Origin: Nitrosopumilaceae archaeon
Lineage (GTDB): Archaea; Thermoproteota; Nitrososphaeria; Nitrososphaerales; Nitrosopumilaceae
Reading direction: 5' to 3'
DNA: 64,000 bases
Assembly (NCBI GenBank): GCA_900620265.3
Contig: UYNY03000031.1
Span: forward strand, 21,308 to 85,307
Part shown: positions 58,099-64,000 of the stretch, piece by piece
Layout of the letters: each line of letters opens with the position of its first letter
Position numbering within the stretch: position 1 is the first letter of the stretch
Notes under the pieces: generated by a model
The model's database searches: none
Told to the model about the DNA's origin: nothing
The model's input: the letters and a program-made list of their open reading frames with translations, nothing else
Position numbers and translations under genes: made by a program

Positions 58099-60559
58099 GC
58101 CCCCGGGACGCGACCTTGCGCCTTATCCGTATGCGCTCGGCCGCCTGCTCGAGTGCGCGCTCGGTGCCGGGCGCGGGGTTCTCGGCAAAGAAGGAGAGCA
58201 GCTCGGCGGCCGACGGCCCGCCGGGCGGCGCCGCCAGGCTCGAGACGATCCTCGAGAGCAGCGGGTTGCCGCGCCCGAGCTTTGCAGATATCTTTTCCCA
58301 CGAGGATCGCACCCAGGGCCACAGCACGTCCGAGGCCGCCGGGTTTGACGCGGCGCGCGAGACGGCAAGGTGCACGTCCTGCGGCCGCACGTGCCTCCCG
58401 AGCAGGTACGCGAGCGACCTTGTGACGAGCCGGCCGTCGGCAAAGCAGCACATGGCGCCAAGGTACCGCGCCTTTTCCTCCGCGGCGCCGGCGCGCCCGT
58501 GCATCGACTTTAGGCCCGCAAGCGTCCGGGCGCCGCCGCCCCACGCGGCCACGGCGCACGCGGCGCCCGCCACGTCCGGGTGCACGGGGCGCGACCCGAG
58601 CAGGGACTCGTACATGCCGGCCGCCCAGGAGGCGGCCTCCTCGTCGCCGAGCATCCCGAGCTCCGTCGCGAGGTACGGGCGCAGCAGCGCGTCGCCGTGC
58701 GGCTCCGAGCGGCGCGGCGCCCAGCCGATCCGCGCCATCTGGGACCTTGCGTGAGATAGCGCCGCGGCGGCCGCCTCCTCGCCGCCCCTCCTGCCGCGCA
58801 GGAGCCGCCACGCGGCGCCAAGGTTCCGCGCCACGCCGGACGCAGGCAGGTGGCCGGGGTCGCCGGCGTACGATCCGGCAAGCTCAAGGTACGCCGAGAG
58901 CGGCGCCCGCCCGGACATCCAGAACGCGAACAGGTCGTCCTGGACGGCCCAGCGGTCCACCGCGGGGATCTTCTGCCCCGCCACGAGCCGCGCCACGCGC
59001 GCCGCGTCGGGGTACTCGACCCTGTAAAAGCCGGTCCTGCCGGCGTTGGCCGTCCACGAGGCGCCCGGCGCCGCGGCGGTCCCGGACGCCTTTTCCAGCA
59101 GCACCCTCGTGCCCTTCCTGCCGGACGCCAGGCTGACAGGTATCCGCCACATGCCGCGCCCCTCCCTGCCCGACGCCGTGTGGCGCCGCTGCGAGAGGCG
59201 GATCCTGCCCCCGCGCGCGGCGGCCGTCACCGCGGGGAACCCCGGCTGGCAGAGCCAGCTGCTGACAAGCGAGGGCACGTCGGACTTTGAGGCGGCGCCT
59301 ATCTCGGCCCAGAGGTCGCCCCCCGTGGCGTTGGAGTACATGTGGTTGGCAAGGTACCTCTGCAGGCCGCGCCGAAAGGCCGGCTCGCCCACGTGGTCCT
59401 CGAGCATCCGCAGGACGCAGCCGCCCTTGTCGTATGATATGGCGTCAAATATCTCCCGTATCTGGGACGGCGACTCCACCTCGACGTCGATGGGGTGGGT
59501 GCTGGAGAGCGAGTCAAGGTCCATCGCGTTGGCCATCGCGTCGCCTGCGAACTGGCCCCACAGGTCCCACTCGGGGTGCAGCATGTCCAGGAACTTTGTG
59601 GCCATGAACGTGGCAAAGCTCTCGTTGAGCCAGAGGTCGTTCCACCACTTCATGGTGACGAGGTTGCCGAACCACTGGTGGGCTATCTCGTGCGAGATCA
59701 CCTCGGCGACAAGCTGCATCGTGCGCGCGGAGGACGACCCGCGGTCGTACAGCAACAGCTGCTCCCGGAACGTGATGGCGCCCCAGTTCTCCATGGCGCC
59801 GGCCGCAAAGTCGGGCACCGCTATCAGGTCAAGCTTTGGCAGCGGGTACGGGATTCCAAAGTACTTGCCGTACAGCCCCAGCAGCCTCGACCCGGCGTCG
59901 AGCGCGAACCTCATCCTGGACTTGTCCGTCCCGCGCGGGGCGAGCACGCTTATCTGCGTGCCGGCGGACTTTTTCGAGACGCGCTCAAACTCCCCCACGC
60001 CGAGGTACACCAGGTACGTGGACATGGGCGGGGTGCGGTGGAAGACGTACGTGGTGGCGCCGTCCTCGGCCCTCCTCGAGGCGACGGGCATGTTGGAGAC
60101 GGCCTCGTACCCGGCGGGGGCCCTTATCGTAATGTCAAACGTGGCCTTTGCGGCCGGCTCGTCGGCGCACGGGAACGCGCGCCTGGCGTCGGCCGCCTCG
60201 AACTGGGTGGTGGCCATGCGGCGCTCCTCGCCGCCGTCGGAGTACGTGCTCAGGTAGAACCCGAGCATCCTGGAGTTGAGCGCGCCGGAGAACTCTATGC
60301 GCGCCACTGCCTCGCCGGACACCTGGCGCCTGGTGCGTATGCGCAGCGCCTCGGAGGCGGGATCCAGCGACCACGTGCACGGCACGTCGGATCCGCCGGA
60401 CTCGATGGAGCACGACCCTATCTCCAGCTCGGCGCAGTGCAGGTCAAAGGACCTGGTCGACCCGGTGCAGTCGAGCCGGACGGACGCCGTCCCCTCGAAC
60501 CTGGCCCGGTCAAGGTCCGGCGCGAACGATAGGTCGTAGTGGGTGGGGGTCGCCGCCAC
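58091..60559 (-). CDS. M1-family aminopeptidase (tricorn-interacting-factor type)
   Basis: 822 residues from a GTG at 60559 (ATACTTATT centred 27 bases upstream); the much longer open frame is upstream of the promoter. Zinc site: SHEIAHQWFGNLVTMKWWND and LWLNESFATFMATKF (HExxH plus E), near residue 290. Substrate-binding GAMENWGAITF is at ~252. It removes N-terminal residues from peptides made by the proteasome. C-terminal helical domain present. Confidence 0.95.
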   Translation of the reverse strand: MAATPTHYDLSFAPDLDRARFEGTASVRLDCTGSTRSFDLHCAELEIGSCSIESGGSDVPCTWSLDPASEALRIRTRRQVSGEAVARIEFSGALNSRMLGFYLSTYSDGGEERRMATTQFEAADARRAFPCADEPAAKATFDITIRAPAGYEAVSNMPVASRRAEDGATTYVFHRTPPMSTYLVYLGVGEFERVSKKSAGTQISVLAPRGTDKSRMRFALDAGSRLLGLYGKYFGIPYPLPKLDLIAVPDFAAGAMENWGAITFREQLLLYDRGSSSARTMQLVAEVISHEIAHQWFGNLVTMKWWNDLWLNESFATFMATKFLDMLHPEWDLWGQFAGDAMANAMDLDSLSSTHPIDVEVESPSQIREIFDAISYDKGGCVLRMLEDHVGEPAFRRGLQRYLANHMYSNATGGDLWAEIGAASKSDVPSLVSSWLCQPGFPAVTAAARGGRIRLSQRRHTASGREGRGMWRIPVSLASGRKGTRVLLEKASGTAAAPGASWTANAGRTGFYRVEYPDAARVARLVAGQKIPAVDRWAVQDDLFAFWMSGRAPLSAYLELAGSYAGDPGHLPASGVARNLGAAWRLLRGRRGGEEAAAAALSHARSQMARIGWAPRRSEPHGDALLRPYLATELGMLGDEEAASWAAGMYESLLGSRPVHPDVAGAACAVAAWGGGARTLAGLKSMHGRAGAAEEKARYLGAMCCFADGRLVTRSLAYLLGRHVRPQDVHLAVSRAASNPAASDVLWPWVRSSWEKISAKLGRGNPLLSRIVSSLAAPPGGPSAAELLSFFAENPAPGTERALEQAAERIRIRRKVASRGLG

Positions 60560-60740
60560 GCGGGCGCGCCGGGGGGCCGCAATAAGTATATTCGCCGGAG
60601 GGGCGTATTCGGCGCGCGGGACGTGCCGGGGAAATGATCCGGCCGCGCCGGCGTGTTCACGCACGCGGGAACCCGGGGGCCCCGGCCCCCTGGCACGGCC
60701 GCCGGGAAAGCCTTTAAAACGCGCCCCGCCATCCCCCGCC

Positions 60741-61145
60741 GTGATGGCACGCAGGTCGGTACGCATCCTGGTGGCAAAGCTCGGGCTCGACGGGCACGAC
60801 AGGGGGGCCCTCGTACTCTGCAGGGCGTTCCGGGACGCCGGCATGGAGGTCATATACACGGGGCTGTTCGCGACGCCGGAGCGGGTGGCCCAGATAGCCG
60901 AGGACGAGGACGTCGATGCCATCGCCATGAGCCTGCTCAACGGGGCGCACGGGACGCTCTTTCCGAGGGTCGTCCGCGAGGTCAGGAAGAAGGGGATGAA
61001 GGGCGTGCTGATACTTGGCGGCGGGGTCATCCCGGAGGCCGACCACAAAAAGCTCTCAAAGGCCGGCGTGAGCAGGGTCTTTGGCCCGGGCACGCCGCTG
61101 CCGGAGATAATAGAGCATGTCAGGAAGGGCGTCCCGCGCAGATAG
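60741..61145 (+). CDS. mcmA2: Methylmalonyl-CoA mutase, B12-binding small subunit
   Basis: 134 residues from a GTG at 60741 (ATG at 60744 is equivalent). The cobalamin-binding motif DxHxxG is in KLGLDGHDRGALVLC, with AMSLLNGAHGTLFPRVV and LILGGGVIPEADHKKLSKAG completing the fold. It pairs with the large subunit encoded 4.8 kb away on the other strand. CTTTAAAAC is centred 25 bases upstream, so it has its own promoter. Confidence 0.95.
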   Translation: MMARRSVRILVAKLGLDGHDRGALVLCRAFRDAGMEVIYTGLFATPERVAQIAEDEDVDAIAMSLLNGAHGTLFPRVVREVRKKGMKGVLILGGGVIPEADHKKLSKAGVSRVFGPGTPLPEIIEHVRKGVPRR

Positions 61146-61186
61146 GATCTCAAAGTGTTATATGATCAGCCCGCCGCGCGGCCCGC

Positions 61187-62716
61187 GTGCGGGGCGGGCG
61201 CGGCACGTTTGACGGCATACCACCTGACGCCGTCATGCTGTGCATAATACGCGTCCTGCGGTCGCGCGGCAGCTCAATCCCGGAGATCGAGGCGGGGCGC
61301 GGCAGGGGGTACCCGGCCGGCCGGGGGCAGCGGGAGCTGCGCGGCAGGCGCGTCTGGCACGCGAGGGAGGGGATCGACCGCGCCGTGGCAGGCTGCCTCC
61401 GGCTCGACAGAAGGGTGCTGGGACGGGACAGGGCGGACAATTCGTTCCAGACATCGGTGACAAGGCAGCTTGTCAGGCTCAGGAAGATGGGATACATTGC
61501 GGACTGGAACCCGGGGAGGCGGTACAGGATACACCGGCTGTCAAGGCCGGCAGGCAGCCTGGAGGGAAGGATAAGGGACGGGATGAAGGGCGCGCAGGGC
61601 GCGCGGCCCGGCATGCGGGATCGCGGGCCGGCCCTGATGAGGGACTTTGTATGGATACTGAGGCACGGCCACAAGGACGGGACGTACAAGTTCGCGCTCG
61701 CAAGGGCCCTGCTGGACTATTGCAACAAGCACGGCGGGGAGGCGAGGCCGGAGATACCATACAGGTACCTGGCGTCAAAGTTTTTCGAGTACTATTGGCA
61801 CCAAGAGTACAGGTTCAGGATGAGGCAGACGAGCAAGACCAAGAGGCAGCTCGTGGTGGTAAGGGCGATAAGGGACGTGTTCGGAGAGGAGTGCGGCACG
61901 CGGTTCGGCAGGATACCGGCCGACAAGAGGGGCGAGGCCGTAAAGCAGATACTGGACAGGGCGTTCGGCACGGAGAGGGGCAAGACGTCCATCGTGGTGC
62001 ACAGGTTCCAGAACGTGAGGGGATCCGGCGGGCGCTTCTACGACGCCTATGACAGGGAGAAGATACTGAGGCTGAGGCCGGGCGTGATCGGTTTCCTGTG
62101 CGGGAACTATGAGGTGCTGATGAGGTCCGTGGTGATGGAGTGGGCAAAGTACCTCGAGGGGATCAACGGATCCCTCCCGAGGCTGGTCGCAAAGCTGGAG
62201 AGGGGCCACGACGGGAGGGGCCCGCTGCCGGGGGTCAGGAGGGCGCATCTTGGAGCCGGCATCGGCGAGTGCTTTTACTGCGGCGGCGCGGTCGGCCCGG
62301 GCGGCGCGGAGGTTGACCACTTTATCCCGTGGTCGTACATGTTCAGCGACGACTGGTGGAACATGGTGATATCATGCAGGGCGTGCGGCCGCGGCAAGGG
62401 CAACCGGCTCCCTCCGGCAGGCAGGGTGGCGGACCTTGCGCGCAGGAACGCAGAGTACGCCGGCAGGATCGGGCCGCTGGGCGCGTCCCTTGTGCAGCTC
62501 GGGCCGAGGGCCGGCTGGGAGGGGGAGATCGGCAGGAGGTACAGGCTGTGCCTAGAGCAGGGGTTCGCCGTCTGGGGGGCAGGTAGGCCCGGCGCCGGGC
62601 CTCGGCATGCCGGGGGATCGGGGGCCCCTGCAGGGGCCGCCCGCGGCGGGGACGCGGGCCGGGCAGCACACACGTCCGGGGGGGCCGCCCGTGATCCCCG
62701 GTTTGCCATATGGTAA
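61187..62716 (+). CDS. HNH endonuclease-domain protein
   Basis: 509 residues from a GTG at 61187 (GTTATATGA centred 27 bases upstream). Residues ~150-300 are a helical domain with RDFVWILRHGHKDGTYKFAL and FFEYYWHQEYRFRMRQTSKT. The HNH nuclease is at ~360-400: CFYCGGAVGPGGAEVDHFIP, then WNMVISCRACGRGKGNRLP. The zinc Cys pairs and catalytic His are present; the usual CN before the second motif is CG. The last ~65 residues are Gly/Ala/Pro-rich. Such stand-alone HNH proteins are often defence or mobile-element nucleases (inference). Confidence 0.8.
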   Translation: MRGGRGTFDGIPPDAVMLCIIRVLRSRGSSIPEIEAGRGRGYPAGRGQRELRGRRVWHAREGIDRAVAGCLRLDRRVLGRDRADNSFQTSVTRQLVRLRKMGYIADWNPGRRYRIHRLSRPAGSLEGRIRDGMKGAQGARPGMRDRGPALMRDFVWILRHGHKDGTYKFALARALLDYCNKHGGEARPEIPYRYLASKFFEYYWHQEYRFRMRQTSKTKRQLVVVRAIRDVFGEECGTRFGRIPADKRGEAVKQILDRAFGTERGKTSIVVHRFQNVRGSGGRFYDAYDREKILRLRPGVIGFLCGNYEVLMRSVVMEWAKYLEGINGSLPRLVAKLERGHDGRGPLPGVRRAHLGAGIGECFYCGGAVGPGGAEVDHFIPWSYMFSDDWWNMVISCRACGRGKGNRLPPAGRVADLARRNAEYAGRIGPLGASLVQLGPRAGWEGEIGRRYRLCLEQGFAVWGAGRPGAGPRHAGGSGAPAGAARGGDAGRAAHTSGGAARDPRFAIW

Positions 62717-62764
62717 ACAATTACCGACCACGCACCGCTAATACGGCCGGGACGTACCACAAGC

Positions 62765-62908
62765 ATGGCGATAGGTTACTGCGTCAAGTGCCGCGACAAG
62801 CGGGACATCAAGGGCGCAAAGCCGCACACCATGAAGAACGGCAAGCCGGCGGTCAGGGGGACCTGCCCGACGTGCAACACGGCCATCTTCAGGATCGGCA
62901 AGCTCTAG
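62765..62908 (+). CDS. DUF5679-like small zinc ribbon protein
   Basis: 47 residues. GYCVKCRDKRDIKGAKPHTM and RGTCPTCNTAIFRIGKL give two CxxC pairs in the layout of DUF5679 proteins. Such proteins are common and short in archaea; role unknown. GCTAATAC is centred about 25 bases upstream. Below usual ORF cut-offs. Confidence 0.82.
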   Translation: MAIGYCVKCRDKRDIKGAKPHTMKNGKPAVRGTCPTCNTAIFRIGKL

Positions 62909-63032
62909 TGCCTGTATGCTACCCCCGGCGGATGCCCGGGGCTTTTTGGACGCGGGACACCACCGGGAGAGGGTATGCCGCGCCGCCGCCGGGGCGGTGG
63001 ACGGTATGCGCCGTACAGGGGAGGCCGACAGG

Positions 63033-63200
63033 TTACTCTTCCAGTTCAAAGAGGGGGCCGGGCTGCTTGCACTTTCGGTTAAAGTCGGCCAGCATGGCGA
63101 GTATGATCTTCCTTTCCACAGGGTTGATCTTTTCATATGACTTCTTGTTGGCGGCCAAAACCTCGCGGAGCCGGCCCGGCTTTAGCACCTTCCCGGCCAA
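63033..63200 (-). CDS. Small hypothetical basic protein
   Basis: 55 residues from a TTG at 63200, with CTAATTAACG centred 26 bases upstream. LREVLAANKKSYEKINPVER and ILAMLADFNRKCKQPG suggest two helices. The open frame to 63284 starts upstream of the promoter and is not preferred. No family recognised. Confidence 0.55.
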   Translation of the reverse strand: MAGKVLKPGRLREVLAANKKSYEKINPVERKIILAMLADFNRKCKQPGPLFELEE

Positions 63201-63388
63201 GGCAGGGTGGCGGCGGGCGGCGTTAATTAGTATATCCGGTCGGCACCCGTTAATTCTAGACGAACCCGTCCGGCCTTTCAACATGCCAGAGGCGTTCTGG
63301 CCTTTTTCTTCGAGCGCCCCACCCCATGATCTGGCATCCCGGCCAGGCCATAACGGTTTTAATCATACGCGGGATGGCAGGCGGCCCG

Positions 63389-63634
63389 CTAGCGCTTCCA
63401 CTCGCCGATCCCGTTCCACAGGGGGGCCAGCACGTCCACGTCCTTTTCGATCTCTCCCAGGAGGCGGCTGCGCACGGCATGGTACACCATATCCATCGCG
63501 TCGGTGCCGCCGTCCTCGTGCAGGGCCCTTCCGATCTCCGTTATCCGCCGCTCCTCGTCGTGTACCTCGGCCCCAGGGTTCTGCAGGCAGTACGACATCA
63601 GGTCCACGAGCTCCTCCTCAAGCGCCGCATCCAT
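63389..63634 (-). CDS. Small hypothetical acidic protein
   Basis: 81 residues from the ATG at 63634; GGCTAAATCG is centred 26 bases upstream. All-helical and acidic: MDAALEEELVDLMSYCLQNP, DEERRITEIGRAL, YHAVRSRLLGEIEKDVD. No family recognised. Confidence 0.6.
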   Translation of the reverse strand: MDAALEEELVDLMSYCLQNPGAEVHDEERRITEIGRALHEDGGTDAMDMVYHAVRSRLLGEIEKDVDVLAPLWNGIGEWKR

Positions 63635-63772
63635 GCCGGGAGGGCAGTGTGGGGGGCGATTTAGCCGTTGTGGGGGGCCGTGCAGGTGCCAGAGTCCGCC
63701 GCCTGATGGCCCGCCTCGGTATCGGGCCGGGCAGGCGGTGGCACCGGCCCGCCCATCCAAGACCCCCCGCCG

Positions 63773-64000
63773 GGGGGCCGGGATTAAAGAAATCGGCCAT
63801 TTTCTTTAATCGCGGGGTCCGGATCTATCAAATTCCATAGATCAGGGGGCCGGGATTAAAGAAATCGGCCATTTTCTTTAATCGCGGGGTCCGGATCTAT
63901 CAAATTCCATAGATCAGGGGGCCGGGATTAAAGAAATCGGCCATTTTCTTTAATCGCGGGGTCCGGATCTATCAAATTCCATAGATCAGGGGGCCGGGAT
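63773..64000. repeat. 72-bp tandem repeat with two inverted repeats per unit, running off the window
   Basis: Three complete, apparently identical 72-bp units and the start of a fourth. Each unit has ATTAAAGAAA / TTTCTTTAAT (63783-63792 and 63801-63810 in unit 1) and GATCTAT / ATAGATC (63822-63828 and 63837-63843), both with 8-base loops. The unit is 47% GC (34 of 72). No spacers, so it is not CRISPR. The array may be an origin, a terminator cluster or a mini-satellite; the sequence alone does not say. Confidence 0.9.

Noticed and set aside
58091..61153. 1020-residue version of the M1 aminopeptidase
   Set aside because: The extra ~198 N-terminal residues overlap the mcmA2 gene on the other strand and lie upstream of the TATA element at ~60586.
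63281..63337. 19-codon basic minus-strand ORF (MPDHGVGRSKKK...) 25 bases after a TTAAAAC element
   Set aside because: Too short, with no coupling partner and no recognisable family.
63773..64000. CRISPR array
   Set aside because: The repeats are contiguous 72-bp copies without unique spacers.

Overview
The window is archaeal and fits a Cenarchaeum-like marine member of the Nitrososphaerota (Thaumarchaeota). Evidence for this is the gene set: aRF1, S26e and S25e, RNA polymerase subunit K, archaeal ThrRS, deoxyhypusine synthase, family B DNA polymerase, XPD and Hef-type helicases, and a split methylmalonyl-CoA mutase with MeaB and epimerase, as used in the 3-hydroxypropionate/4-hydroxybutyrate carbon-fixation cycle. 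The DNA is very GC-rich (roughly two thirds GC by eye). Coding is dense, and GTG and TTG starts are common. A TATA element (TTTAAATA-like) sits about 25-28 bases upstream of most first-gene start codons, so most transcripts look leaderless. I used that spacing to choose many starts.

Layout. 1-3.2 kb: end of a phosphonate-type ABC transporter (ATPase cut by the window edge, plus binding protein), two tandem winged-helix regulators, and the CbtA/CbtB cobalt transporter. 3.2-12.4 kb: DsbA-like oxidoreductase, aRF1, a His-rich membrane-anchored protein, IlvD, XPD helicase, a DUF922-like protein and several small thaumarchaeal proteins. 12.4-18.1 kb: tryptophan operon trpEGDCBA without trpF. 18.1-29.5 kb: CTP synthase, an NAD kinase-like protein fused to a winged helix, S26e, CDP-alcohol phosphatidyltransferase, agmatinase-like enzyme, ThrRS, a YHS protein, a PP-loop synthetase, an archaeal HTH regulator, RpoK, cyclophilin-like protein, S25e and deoxyhypusine synthase. 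This block is packed with convergent genes sharing CTAG stops and with divergent genes sharing one TATA box.

29.8-36.5 kb: aldo/keto reductase, UbiA prenyltransferase, a gene-poor stretch, Hef-like helicase, then three 'GPYS' proteins (Panacea/YwgA-like), one interrupted by an in-frame TAG. 36.2-42.7 kb: a surface protein of about 2,070 residues made of repeated DUF5011/HYR-like Cys-pair units, translationally coupled to a parvulin. 42.8-46.8 kb: dCMP deaminase, PolB, SemiSWEET-like protein and triosephosphate isomerase. 46.8-49.8 kb: accessory island with a GPYS/UPF0175-like protein (probable G-tract frameshift), a PIN-domain gene with an in-frame TAG, and a TPR-GPYS protein. 49.9-61.1 kb: PPDK, another GPYS family member, HTH-CBS regulator, epimerase/mutase/MeaB operon, an AT-rich mini-cassette, M1 aminopeptidase and the B12-binding mutase subunit. 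61.2-64 kb: HNH nuclease, small proteins, and a 72-bp tandem repeat with two hairpins per unit running off the end.

The strongest candidate for something undescribed is the GPYS family. It has six members here, three with UPF0175-like tails, one fused to TPRs and in an operon with a PIN nuclease. Three genes of this set carry reading-frame interruptions. No rRNA or tRNA gene and no CRISPR array was seen.
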